NCBI RefSeq assembly: GCF_039555335.1
Contig: NC_092644.1
Location: 43,138,667-43,202,666 of the forward strand
Direction of reading: 5' to 3'
Origin: Amphiura filiformis
Taxonomy: Eukaryota; Echinodermata; Ophiuroidea; Amphilepidida; Amphiuridae
Length of the DNA: 64,000 bases
Shown: positions 9,831 through 19,925 of the stretch, one piece after another
How positions within the stretch are numbered: the first letter of the stretch is position 1
How the letters are laid out: the number at the start of each line of letters is the position of its first letter
Translations under genes and position numbers: made by a program
Notes under the pieces: generated by a model
Seen by the model: the letters and a program-made list of their open reading frames with translations, nothing else
Database searches by the model: none
Told to the model about the DNA's origin: nothing

Positions 9831-11710
9831 TAACTTCTATCGAACTGAGTGTATCACGCAATTGAAATTCTGTGGAATAAAAAAGCAAAAAACACAAACG
9901 TTTTTGACATTCAAATGGTATATTTATTTCAGATTGCTTAGCGTTTCTTTTTTGTTGTTAATAATTATTATTAACAATATCTTCATGCAGTAAAACTGTC
10001 ATTAGAACATGACAATATGCATAATATAGGTTACACATTCTATCAATACAATTATGTTTATTTACATTGTTAGTGCAAATTAAAATTGTATATGGGGGAG
10101 TACGGTCCGTGTACCGGCCAATCGTTTTTCATTTTCAACCAAGAAAAACGACTAAGGCCCAATATAACCGTTTATCGTTTTTTGTTTCAACCACGAAAAA
10201 CGAAAAAAGCCCACTATGATCATTTCCGTTCCGGGTAACACAAGAAATACGAATTTCTCTTATTCGTATTTTATGTTCCTGTGTGCGTATGTAAAATTAA
10301 ATTTTAAAAAGAAGGAATTAAACAATGGCATTGCAAAGAGTGGAAACTACTTTGCAAAGTATAACATGTACAGCCTGTCTCAAAAAAAAAAGTTGTGCAG
10401 GTGAAAAGCGCCCTCTCTGGCAATTAGAAAATACCGTTGTGACATGATGCATACATCAACGTCAAGTGCGTAGTCTTAGCTCTCAAATACCGTTTGTTTT
10501 GTTCAATTTAATTGTTTTAATCTCGAGATAGGGTAAAAATAGGGGGGGTGAAATTTTCGTTGGAGATTGAATTAATAAAATCATTTGAGGGGTTTGACCT
10601 TCTCACCCCCGCAAAGACCACCCATGGGTGTGGTGGGGGTGTGTGATGCACACTTCGTATGTACATGTTTATGAGTGTACTATTAATGAGATTATAATTT
10701 CTCAGGTGACTAACTTTGGAATCAAAAGTGCTGAAACCCATTACAGGTGAGCGTAGAAACAAATTCAAAGTATAGGCCTCTGGAAAGGCAACCGTACTAC
10801 GCATTTTCTGTTAAGTTATTTGGGATGTTTTAGAAATCTTTTTTGGAAGACAACTTGTTTGGATGACAACAATGGGAACCACTACCAGATTTTGTTTTCA
10901 TAATTAAAATTCTACATTCTTAAAATGCACATTGTATCTAGGCCCCTGTAAATGATTTGTTTCAACAAACATCGCAACTGATGGGTACCAATCATTTGAT
11001 ACAATATGCATGTTTATTTTTATTTTAAAAAATAACTGAGAGTTTTTATCCAAAATGTGTGAAAATGCGGGAATTTTTAGAATTTCCGTGTCTTGTTCAA
11101 TATTTTGCTCAACGATGTGAAAAACATTAGAACGCCCACTATCATGACTACGAAAAACATTAAGATTGCCCACAGCATGGCAACCGTTGACAAAGGACTA
11201 AAATTAGCGTTATAAAAGTAGCAATAATATTGTTTGGAATGTCATGTTTGTCAAGGACTATTAATATTACATGTATATGTAAGCATTTCGTTCCCGTACA
11301 TGTATAAATGAAAAAAAAAATTGTTATTATACATAAAATACACGTATTGTACCCGAGTATCTGAACAATAATCTTATAAACAATTAAAAATCTAGCTATA
11401 TGTTTTGCAATATTAAAACATATTTATTTTTACGCTATGATGTCTCCATACAGTATAGCCTGTCGCTCACGAAGAAAATGCATATATAATGTGGGGTGGG
11501 TGTGTTTATACAGGGGCATACTTGACTAAAATACTTCATATCAAGGGCTTAAAACCAAAATAAATTATCCATTGATGTGTTTTTGAGTTGAACATTTTGA
11601 TTCTTTTATCAAAATAGAAATCCTAGGAAAAACAACGATCCTGCAATTCAAGCTCCTCGATATATTTTATCTTTAGACAGAGAATACATCTCTGGCCCAG
11701 AGGACCAGTG
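9831..11710. other. Intergenic, AT-rich
   Basis: A few degenerate CGTTTTTC/GAAAAACG motifs at 10120-10210 and simple A/T runs. The longest open frames (10517-10804 and 10904-11173, minus) have no protein-like motif. I see no gene. Confidence 0.5.
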
Positions 11711-11889
11711 GCGATACCACGAGGGGGGTCATGAGAGGGCAGATGCCCATCCACTCCAGTCAGAAGTCCCCCCCCGTAAAAACCAGACATTACAAAAATT
11801 TCCCTTTTTGCACAAAGTGTGTTGTTAACCTCCTTCCACCCGCCATGCCCATTCCCCCGAAAAAAAATAATTCTGGTGCCGCCACTGCA
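11711..11889. mobile_element. Short hAT-like repeat
   Basis: Starts CAGTGGCGATACC and ends GGTGCCGCCACTG; the CAGTGGCG/CGCCACTG termini are typical of hAT ends. G- and C-tracts lie inside. No clear 8-bp target duplication is visible. Confidence 0.5.
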
Positions 11890-12044
11890 GGCGATAATTC
11901 AAGTTCCTGTTAAATAGCCTATATAAGCTTAGGCCTATATGGTTGATCAAATCTTTAAAGGCCAACCAGTTTTGGTTGTAAGCGCAAATCTATACAACCT
12001 CTATGAAGACATTGCCTTAATATATTAATACACACAGGAGGTGT

Positions 12045-12165
12045 AAATTTGAAAAGGGGTTACCTGAATAGGTTACTCCATTTGAAATCTACACTCCCTG
12101 TGTGGGAGATTAAGGTCATGTCTTCCATAGGGGGTGTATGGATTTCAACCGGAATAGCCCATATT
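12045..12165. repeat. Dispersed repeat, copy 1
   Basis: Shares GTGTGGGAGATTAAGGTCAT and GGGTGTATGGATTTCAA blocks with 33745-33885, in the same orientation. The outer parts are partly self-complementary (ATTTGAAATC / GATTTCAA), as in a small MITE. Confidence 0.65.
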
Positions 12166-12868
12166 TTATGCACAATACGAGAGTATAGATAACACATTAA
12201 TTACTGTATATATATAATTCTATAGGCCTATATAATTAGACAAGCTATTCTAGAATTTACATGCACCATCTCCTGTGGAAGACAATAACGGTTATCCCTT
12301 TTTGTAATTTTGTAATTAAAAATCTAAATTCCTAAAACATCAAATTTGCGACCAAGTTTTATACAGAAGCCGATAGTTGTTCTTTTTTTTTACAGAATTA
12401 GCGTATTCCGTATAGTCAGACAAACATGTTTGTATGCTTTTGTATTAAAGGAGTGCTATTTTTAATAATAATATCAAAAATCTGGAATAGCCTATAGCTT
12501 ACAAATATGAATTAAAATGTTATTATACGTAAACATCCAAAATCTAATTATATACACGTTTTATAATATATTTTAATATAAATATATACATATACTTATA
12601 TTTACACTATTGGTTATAAAGGTACATTCAAGTATGGGACGCAATGTCAAAGACGGACGTAAGCATTCGGTCAGGAGGATAAGACTGCAAACGAACATTG
12701 CGCGCCCTGATTGTGAAGATTTCTCTAAACAATGGCTTTCCAGGAAACGGAAAAACAACTTTGATTGCTTATTTGTCTCAAACGTGTGTACTCGTCGGCA
12801 CGCGCATGCGTAATCATTTATATGAGTGGATAGTGTATGCCTTTATTGTTTATAGTGTAGTACCCTAT
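12166..12868. other. Intergenic, AT-rich
   Basis: Simple AT-rich DNA. Small overlapping frames at 12573-12886 show no recognisable domain. Confidence 0.45.
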
Positions 12869-12934
12869 GTTATTTGTGGGAGGTAATGGAACATTTTGAG
12901 ATTTTGTTCTTAAATGATAGATAAGGGTTCTAGG

Positions 12935-13530
12935 AACTCAAATCAAATTGTTACCATTTTTTCTCCCAGCCCCTTGGCGGCCATCTTGAATTTCAAAATG
13001 GCCGCCATTTTCTATATTTTGGACTATAACTTGGCTTCTGAGCTCCATATCAAGCTGAAAATGGTGGCAATACCCATGTTTATGATGTCAAGGATTACAA
13101 TAAAGGCATATGCAGTGTTATACGTCATTTCGTTTGGCGGCCATCTTGAATTTCAAAATGGCTGCCATCATCAACATATTTTTGGCTATATCTGAAGTTG
13201 TGAGCCACACAGCAAGCTTAAAATGGTGGCAATATCCATATTTTTGATGCAAAAGATTGCAAATAAAGCATTATACACAAAGCTACAGGGCATTTAGTTT
13301 GGCAGCTCTCTCAGATTTCAAAATGGCCGCCACTAACAACATATTAACCACATATTTCGGACTACAATGTTTATCTTAAATGCAGAGTTACTTAAACTGG
13401 TAGCAATAGTAGTACACATGTTTATAATGCCAAGGATTACAAAACAAAGTTCCAAGAAAGTATCATTTTTGATGGCCACCTTAGAATTCAAAATGGCCAC
13501 CATTATTAAAATATTTTGGCTTGTACTTCT
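12935..13530. repeat. Subterminal tandem units, left arm
   Basis: Three to four diverged units, each with GGCGGCCATCTTGAATTTC or a variant followed by AAAATGGC(C/T)GCCAT and then CTGAGCTCCATATCAAGCTG. They mirror the units at 16120-16975. YY1-like motifs (AAATGGCGGC on one strand or the other) recur. Confidence 0.8.
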
Positions 13531-13739
13531 TGATATTTTGTAAGGTACTGCATAATTGTAGGTTCTACATAATTGTTTCTAATATTGCAAGACTGAGACA
13601 TGAATTTTAAGTAAACCATTAAGAACTGAAACTTACTAGCTTGACTGGAACACATCATTATATCTCTCCATCTTAATTCTTCTCACTTGTTTCTGGCTCT
13701 GTCGGTGTGTTGCAAAAGTCCTCGCTAGCATTGCACTTA

Positions 13740-14694
13740 CACAGTTCAGTACATTCTAGGTTAATACTCTTGCAGGTACTGCACATTGTAGAACACATAG
13801 TTTTTGCACTGTTACATCTGCGACTGATTCCGGTGCAAATTTGGATCCATCTTTACACCATTTGAGTGTACAAGGATCATAAATAACTGGGTGCAAAACA
13901 TCATCCTGTGTCCATATGCTGGCTTGAAGATGAGAAAGGTAATAATACTGTAAAATAGCATTGGGCATTGGAGGAAGCTTGTCAATACCCTGTATAGGTT
14001 TAAGTTTTTGAATCTTTTCCACCGCAGCGAAGCAGCAGTAGTGGCTGCTACATCTTTGGTACTGAGCAACATGCACATATGAATTCCTCACATCTACCTA
14101 TAACTTCAGGTGATGGTATGTTTCCTTTGCCGAGATCTTTCAGGACATTTACAAATTACAACATTGTCTACTGCTATAATTTTGAAAGGAGAGATGTCTT
14201 CTCCACTCCACTTATTCGTTCGGTGGTATCACTACCAATCAGTGCATGGAGACCAGGTAGAGCCATAGCTCTTGATGCTCCATGCAAGTTCATTATAGAT
14301 AGCTAAAGCCCTCTTGTTGTCTGACGTTCCTGTGATTATGTGAGTGTCAAAGCTTATCAAGCCCTACTTCAGGGAGTCTTCTCAATAGCAGAACCCCCAG
14401 TTTGTATCTTGGGTGAAGAAGTCAACCTCGATACCAGACTTCGCAAGTTCAAGACCATGGAGGATCATCAATCATGTCTGCCTCCTGTGTGCTATGGCCA
14501 GTACTGTACTTCAGGTCTGATGTGTTTGCTGAGATATCTCTTCTGGTGACAGTAATTACAGGTTTTGTGTAGTTGGAAATGACCTTATCAGCCAGAAAGA
14601 GAGTTAGGCTATCCTTAGACTTCCGTCCAGCTCCGCAGATCAGCACAATCTCCTTTCCCAGGCAAAGATACAATAGCAGGAAAGAGAAATCCAT
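13740..14694 (-). pseudogene. Left-arm copy of FEN/XPG-like transposon gene
   Basis: Read on the minus strand, in order: PVITVTRRDISANTSDLKYS and HSTQEAD (about 14450-14600), ALAIYNEL (about 14290), then a frame with PGLHALIGSDTTERISGV (about 14190-14270), then HVAQYQRC, LQASIWTQDDVLHPVIYDPC and KWCKDGSKFAPESVADV (13756-14060). The same blocks in the same order occur in the right arm. The frames are interrupted several times, so no intact protein is encoded. GSDTTERISGVEK resembles the helix-two-turn-helix region of FEN1-type nucleases. Confidence 0.6.
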
Positions 14695-14699
14695 GCATT

Positions 14700-15139
14700 G
14701 AAAAGCATTATTGGGCCAAGATACATTTTTAGGGAAATCTCTATAACGTCATGACTAACCAGGTTGTCAAAGATCAAACACAACAGTCAATTTTAGGTTT
14801 TAGTATGAGCTCAATTCCATAAACTCTACTTTGATGAACACTACTGGACACCGCCTTACAATGCAAAACAAGAGTCAGCTCATCTATGCGTTGGAAAGTC
14901 TTTCAGAGGAGGAGCAAACTGATGAATCTGCAGCTTCAGCAAATGTACACAATGATGACAATTCATTTGAAAAATCCCTAGAATTACCTCAACATAAATT
15001 GTGAAGTCCCTTTAACAAACACGTGATATTGCAAGACTATTTGTTACCAGTATTAAGTCACTGCTCAAGAATTTTACAGTAAGACGTGTCATCTTTAATA
15101 TCTACAACAAGAAGCTGACACTCAAAGATAAATAAGTTC
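14700..15139. other. Centre of the palindromic element
   Basis: Junction of the two arms. A short frame from 14868 (MQNKSQLIYALESLSEEEQT...) may be an N-terminal remnant of the right-arm gene; it ends at a stop near 15003. The symmetry is weak here. Confidence 0.4.
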
Positions 15140-15960
15140 TGAGACAGAATATGTAGCTAATGTCAACAGAATTAAGAGATGTCTTAACAAACACATCAGA
15201 CCTGAACTGCCGCACTGGCCATAGCGCACTGGAGGAGGTAGACACCTTGATGATCTTCCATGGTCTTGATCTTGTGAGGTCAGATATTGAAGTCGATTTC
15301 TTCACACAAGATGCATATTTTCTATTAAAAAGACTCTCTCTCTGAAGTAGGGCTTGACACTAACATAATCACAGGAACATCAGAAAACAGGAGAGCTATA
15401 ACTTTGAAACAAATCTATTTATAATTAACTTGGAGTCTCAAGAGCTATGGCCCTACCTGGTTTTCATGTACTGACTGGTAGTGATACCACCAGAGGAATA
15501 AGTGGAGTGGGGAAGAAATCTGCCCTCTCAAAATTATTACAAGCACCAGACAACATTGTAAATGCCCTGAAAGATCTCGGCAAAGGAAACGTACCATCAC
15601 CTGACGTTGTGTGGCTGCGAGGAATTCATGTGCATGTTGCTCAGTACCAAAGATGTAACCTGCTCATGCATCTTCAAGCCAGCATATGGACACAGGATGA
15701 TGTTCTGCACCTAGTTATTTATGATCCTTGTACACTTGGATGGTGCAAAGATGGATCTAAATCAATTCTGGTGTTAACATCTGTAGAGTGTGCACCGGAA
15801 TCAGTCGCAGAACTTGTTAGATGTAACTGTGCAAAAACCTGCAAAAGTAATAACTTAGAATGCACTGAACTGTGTAAGTGCAATCCTAGCGAGGACTGTT
15901 GCAACACACTGACTGAGCAGAAACAAGCATTAAGATGGAGAGAGGAGAGAGTAACTATAA
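15140..15960 (+). pseudogene. Right-arm copy: FEN/XPG-like nuclease with CXC-type tail
   Basis: Block 1 (15160-15345): HSALEEVDTLMIFHGLD and VDFFTQDAYFLL, which correspond to the HEEADT...D-x-D pattern of this widespread transposon-borne family. Block 2 (from 15447): ALPGFHVLTGSDTTRGISGV then GKKSALSKLL, closely resembling the GCDY..I.GIGP..A helix-two-turn-helix of FEN1/XPG nucleases. It is followed by HVAQYQRC, LQASIWTQDDVLHL and GWCKDGS. Block 3 (about 15808-15905): CNCAKTC...LECTELCKCNPSEDC, a Tesmin/TSO1-like cysteine-rich pattern. Blocks 1 and 2 are in different frames, so the copy is broken; the open frame from 15447 is 221 codons, and its last ~50 codons are probably not coding. Nuclease assignment is by motif reading only. 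Confidence 0.6.
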
Positions 15961-16119
15961 TGGAGTGTTATAGTCAAGCTAGTAAGTTACAGCTCTTAAT
16001 GGTTTACTTAGAATTCATGTCTCAATCTTGCAATATTAGAAATAATTATGTAGAACCTGCAATTATGGCCATCCCAAATGTAATTTTCTTTAAGATAAAT
16101 ATTGTAGTCTGAAATATGT

Positions 16120-16975
16120 TGTTAGTGGCGGCCATTTTGAAATCTGAGGGAGCTGCCAAACATATAATGCCCTGTACCTTTGTGCATGCTTTATTTGCAA
16201 TCTTTTGCATCATAAACATGGATATTGCCACCATTTTAAGCTTGCTGTGTGGCTCACAACTTTAGATATGTTGATAATGGCAGCCATTTTAAAAATTCAA
16301 GATGGCCGCCAAGCGAAATGACGTATAACGCTACATATGCCTTTCTTGTAATCCTAGGCATTATAAACATGGGTATTGCCACCACTTTCAGCTTGATGTG
16401 GAGCTCAGAAGCCAAGAAATGGTCCAAAATATTTAGAAAATGGCGGCCATTTTGAAATTCAAGATGGCCGCCAAATGAAATGACGTATAACACTGCATGT
16501 GCCTTTATTGTAATCCTAGGCATCATAAACATGGGTATAGCCACCACTTTCAGCTTGATGTGGAGCTCAGAAGCCAAGATATAGTCCAAAATATTTAGAA
16601 AATGGCGGCCATTTTGAAATTCAAGATGGCTACCAATCGAAATGACGTATAACACTGCATATGCCTTTATTGTAATCCTTGACATCATAAACATGGGTAT
16701 TGCCACCACTTTCAGCTTGATGTGGAGCTCAGAAGCCAAGTTATAGTCCAAAATATTTAGAAAATGGCGGCCATTTTGAAATTCAAGATGGCCACCAAAC
16801 GAAATGACGTATAACACTGCATATGCCTTTATTGTAATCCTTGACATCATAAACATGGGTATTGCCACCACTTTCAGCTTGATGTGGAGCTCAGAAGCCA
16901 AGTTATAGTCCAAAATATGTCGAAAATGGCGTCCATTTTGAAATTCAAGATGGCCGCCAAGGGGCTGGGAGAAAA
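16120..16975. repeat. Subterminal tandem units, right arm (period ~160 bp)
   Basis: About five units, each with AAAATGGCGGCCATTTTG, CAAGATGGCCGCC, AAATGACGTATAACACTGC, GGGTATTGCCACCACTTTC and AGCTTGATGTGGAGCTCAGA. Adjacent units are very similar. A 255-codon minus-strand frame (16254-17021) spans them only because the period is close to 162 bp. Confidence 0.9.
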
Positions 16976-17068
16976 AAAAGGTAACAATTTGATTTGAGTT
17001 CCTAGAACCCTTATCTATCATTTAAGACCAAAATCTCAAAATGTTCCATTACCTCCCACAAATAACAA

Positions 17069-17522
17069 GCCACAACCATAAGTAACCCCGAGTCGAGTGT
17101 AGGATATCCTATGTTATGTAGGGGTGTACTTACCAGAGTGACGTTAAGGGTATGTTGGCCTATGTATCATGTGGGTTTATACTTAAGTAGCTATATAATA
17201 AGCCTAGTATACCTGTAACCTAGGAGGTTTTACAAATATATACAAATATACTGGATCAAATTATGTTACATCTTACAGCTGGATTAACAGAGAAAACTAA
17301 TACTTTTAATACTCACAACGTGAATGTTTATATGTCGTTACATGAAATGATTAATTCTAGACTTGCCTAAAATCTGACACAACCATTGTCGTGACAGCTA
17401 TAGTTTGAGTTCCTCGACAAGGGTGTGCGCGCGAAGCACCCAAGTGGATTTTGTTATTTCAGAGAGGTCTTGTCATGGTCCCCAACGCACTGAACAAGTG
17501 CTATTCTACACTTCTATCATGG
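17069..17522. other. Intergenic
   Basis: AT-rich, with no recognised gene or repeat. The open frame 17405-17638 overlaps the next MITE and has no domain signature. Confidence 0.45.
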
Positions 17523-17801
17523 CTATAGACGAATCCAATTTCACGTATTCCTATACCTCAATGGCTGCCAAAGTTGGGTCCCCGTCGGCTAAATCTCACC
17601 TAAAATGTGAAATAATGCGGCCTTGGAGGGTATTTTAAACTGCATTCTATCACCCGTGTTACACGTAGACAAAAGAATGATGACAATTTACAACACAAAA
17701 GAATCTAACATCGATTTTTAAGCGGCTTTTTGGTGTTGCGGGGACCCAAAGATGGCCGACCAAATCCTGACCATGACTTGGCTCGTTGGATTCGTCTATA
17801 G
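17523..17801. mobile_element. 279-bp MITE
   Basis: Ends CTATAGACGAATCCAA (17523) and TTGGATTCGTCTATAG (to 17801) are exact inverses. Inner blocks GTTGGGTCCCCG and CGGGGACCCAA are also inverted. Confidence 0.85.
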
Positions 17802-17870
17802 TATTGGCTACATCTGGTGTTCACGCATGCGTATCAAAACCACCATAAAGCAGTATTCAGACTTTTTATT

Positions 17871-18110
17871 GTACGTAAAATATTGTATGTAACATATACG
17901 TTATTTAATCTATTGCCATTCTATTTCCAGTAATGTTTAAGTTCTAACGAATGTTTGATGACGAAAAATCGATAATATATTTCTGCTAGATATTATATCT
18001 AACATATTATCGATTTTTCGTCATTAAACATTCGTTAGAACTTACACATTACTGGAAATAGAATGGCAATAGATTAAATAACGTTTATGTTACATACAAT
18101 ATTGTACGTC
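17871..18110. repeat. Snapback hairpin, ~110-bp arms, short loop
   Basis: Left arm about 17871-17980, right arm about 18000-18110. Blocks TTATTTAATCTATTGCCATT, TATTTCCAGTAAT, TTCTAACGAATGTTT and GACGAAAAATCGATAATAT appear in mirrored order with very few mismatches, so the duplication is young. No coding content. Confidence 0.9.
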
Positions 18111-18471
18111 TAATACTCGGAGTCTGTGGAGCGCTTAATCGAGCACCATTTTCAAAGCGCTGTCATCAATTGATTTTATGCAAAACTTTATTACACCAGA
18201 CACCAAAAGATCTTTCGTTATTTTCGTTAAAAATAAAAATTATCCGGTTAAAAGATTTAATAAAAATGAAGTGATTTTATATTGAGTTTAATCGGCAAAT
18301 ACGGTCTAATTTTCGAAATATATAACTACCCAAATGGACTCTTTAATAAGTTTAAAGAGTTTGACTTTTTCGGCGCCGCTAAATATTTTGGTCGATCATT
18401 CATCCTAATCCTAATCCTAAGCCTAGTCTTAACCCTAACCATACGCTGACCATGCATGCACTAATCTTATT
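18111..18471. other. 3' flank of lengsin-like copy 1
   Basis: A degenerate CCTAA/CCCTAA run at about 18405-18445 resembles telomere repeats. A possible minus-strand poly(A) signal (TTTATT on the + strand at 18187) is the nearest canonical one, which would give a 3'UTR of about 280 bases. Confidence 0.4.
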
Positions 18472-19854
18472 CTACATGTATTTAAAGAACATTTTTCGAT
18501 CCCACCCGTAGCTGTCTTCTTCTTGTGACTTGTCGTTTACCAACTTAGCTTTCATCTCATAGGATTTTAAAGCAAGGAAGACTTTACAAAAATCATCACC
18601 AAATGCTTTTCTGATCACGTCATCACTTTGAAATGCATCCATTGCTAATGAGAGGTTTCGAGGAATAGCTTTGTTGTCACTCTCATCGTCGATACGCTTC
18701 AATTTAAACGTATCGCCAGTTTCTGGTGCCACGAGTGGGAGTTCCCGTTCTATGCCATCGATCCCAGCCGCAACGACCGCAGCAAGTGTAAGGTATGGGT
18801 TACTGGCGCTAGCGCAATTCCTGGCTTCAAAGAAAGTACCTCTAGAACCGTTGATCTTGACGCGTAACATGCATGTCCGATTATCTATACCCCAATTGGG
18901 TCGTGTGTTGACGTATGATTGTTGCCCGTGTCGCTTGTAGCAATTTGTAGTGGGCGCCATAAGTAGGGTCATCGCGCGTGCGTGTTTCAAAATTCCCGCC
19001 ATCCAATGTTGGCCTATTTTAGACAGTCCTATTTTGCTATTAGCATCATATAATACACTTTTCTTACCATCGATATCCCACAGGGAATGACAGAAATGAG
19101 CGGAAGATCCCATCTGGTCATGGTAAGGCTTAGACATAAAGGTTGCAATGTACCCACGCTGTTGAGCGATCTCCTTGACAGCAGTCTTGAAGATGTGCGC
19201 GTTATCCGCAGCCCGTATTCCGAAAGCAGGCTTATAGGTTATTTCCATCTGTCCATCGCCGTGTTCTGTCTCCCCCGCTTCAACCTCGACACCAACCTTC
19301 GGTAGATCTGCCATAAGCTGATACAGAAGATCTGTATCCGCATACGTTCTTAACGTTGATCTGAGACAGGAATCTTGGGTAAGCGGTTTTTTGCTCTCAC
19401 GATCAACAACATAAAACTCGTGCTCGTGAGCAGCAAAAAGTGATATCCCAAGATTTTTGAGACGTTCCAGCTGTTGTCGGGCGATGAAGCGAGGAAAACA
19501 GGTCACCATGTCACCCTTGTACGTTGGCTCCAATAGAATGGAAGCGGTCTTTCGACACCAAGGGATAACGCGATAGGTATCCGCGGCTGGAAACCACGTA
19601 GCATCACCGAAACCAATGATGTCATCACCATATGGGGTTTCGGTCAGAAGAACACCATCGACCGTCAAAGCCAAGTGACACAAAGGCATTTCCAGGCCAT
19701 TGCTTGCTTTATCCACAAAATACCTTGCTGGAATGATCTTACATCTGGAAATGCCGTACATGTCACTGAACTCAAACCTAATAAATTCAAGCTCTTCCTC
19801 TTTAATTAGGGATGAAATGGGTCCTAAAGCTTTCTGCAATTCTTCGTTATTCAT
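18472..19854 (-). CDS. LGSN: Lengsin-like protein (type I glutamine synthetase fold), intact, 460 aa
   Basis: Single uninterrupted coding frame from ATG to TAA. N-terminal beta-grasp region about 15-105, then the catalytic-type barrel about 115-445. Visible glutamine-synthetase I motifs: AAHEHEFYVV (E144, E146), ETEHGDGQMEI (E197, E204), KPYHDQMGSSAHFCHSLWD (H253), APTTNCYKR (R308), NR at 325, EAR (E343, R345) and NPYLTLAAVVAAGIDGI. The length matches bacterial GlnA. The Glu that normally lies six residues after the YKR Arg (Glu327 in bacterial GSI) is Tyr314 here, and the PG-x-EAP loop is replaced by GQQSYV. This fits lengsins, which are GSI-fold proteins reported to lack glutamine synthetase activity. 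Function in invertebrates is unknown to me; a structural or regulatory role is inferred. The start is the first ATG, 39 bases after a candidate splice acceptor. Two damaged relatives lie at 37762 and 53366 on the same strand. Confidence 0.9.
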   Translation of the reverse strand: MNNEELQKALGPISSLIKEEELEFIRFEFSDMYGISRCKIIPARYFVDKASNGLEMPLCHLALTVDGVLLTETPYGDDIIGFGDATWFPAADTYRVIPWCRKTASILLEPTYKGDMVTCFPRFIARQQLERLKNLGISLFAAHEHEFYVVDRESKKPLTQDSCLRSTLRTYADTDLLYQLMADLPKVGVEVEAGETEHGDGQMEITYKPAFGIRAADNAHIFKTAVKEIAQQRGYIATFMSKPYHDQMGSSAHFCHSLWDIDGKKSVLYDANSKIGLSKIGQHWMAGILKHARAMTLLMAPTTNCYKRHGQQSYVNTRPNWGIDNRTCMLRVKINGSRGTFFEARNCASASNPYLTLAAVVAAGIDGIERELPLVAPETGDTFKLKRIDDESDNKAIPRNLSLAMDAFQSDDVIRKAFGDDFCKVFLALKSYEMKAKLVNDKSQEEDSYGWDRKMFFKYM

Positions 19855-19895
19855 TTTGGTAACCTGTTTGGTGTAGTAATCTTGTGTAAAAAACT
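19855..19895 (-). promoter_or_regulatory. Candidate 3' splice site and 5'UTR exon start, lengsin copy 1
   Basis: Read on the minus strand, TTTTTTTCTTTTTTCCAG ends at 19894; the next exon would start at 19893, 39 bases before the ATG. This suggests a non-coding first exon further upstream. Copies 2 and 3 have equivalent acceptors. Confidence 0.5.
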
Positions 19896-19925
19896 GGAAA
19901 AAAGAAAAAAATATTGTTATGTTAG

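Larger units (their letters stand above)
12869..17068. mobile_element. 4.2-kb palindromic transposon-like element with nuclease-like genes
   Basis: The outer ends mirror each other: TGTTATTTGTGGGAGGTAAT at 12869 and its inverse ending at 17068, continuing through AACATTTTGAGATTTTG and GGGTTCTAGGAACTC. The inverted similarity continues inward to about 14870 and 14970, so the whole unit is two ~2-kb diverged arms head to head. Each arm has ~160-bp subterminal tandem units on the outside and a decayed gene copy inside, read outward (minus strand in the left arm, plus in the right). I found no target duplication. Candidate relative: Academ-type transposons, some of which are described as carrying an XPG-like nuclease; this is an inference from motifs. 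Confidence 0.7.

Noticed and set aside
10517-11173. Minus-strand ORFs of 89-95 codons
   Set aside because: AT-rich, no motif, no splice context.
16254-17021. 255-codon minus-strand ORF as a protein gene
   Set aside because: It is a product of tandem ~162-bp units; no start context, domain or matching length in the mirrored arm.
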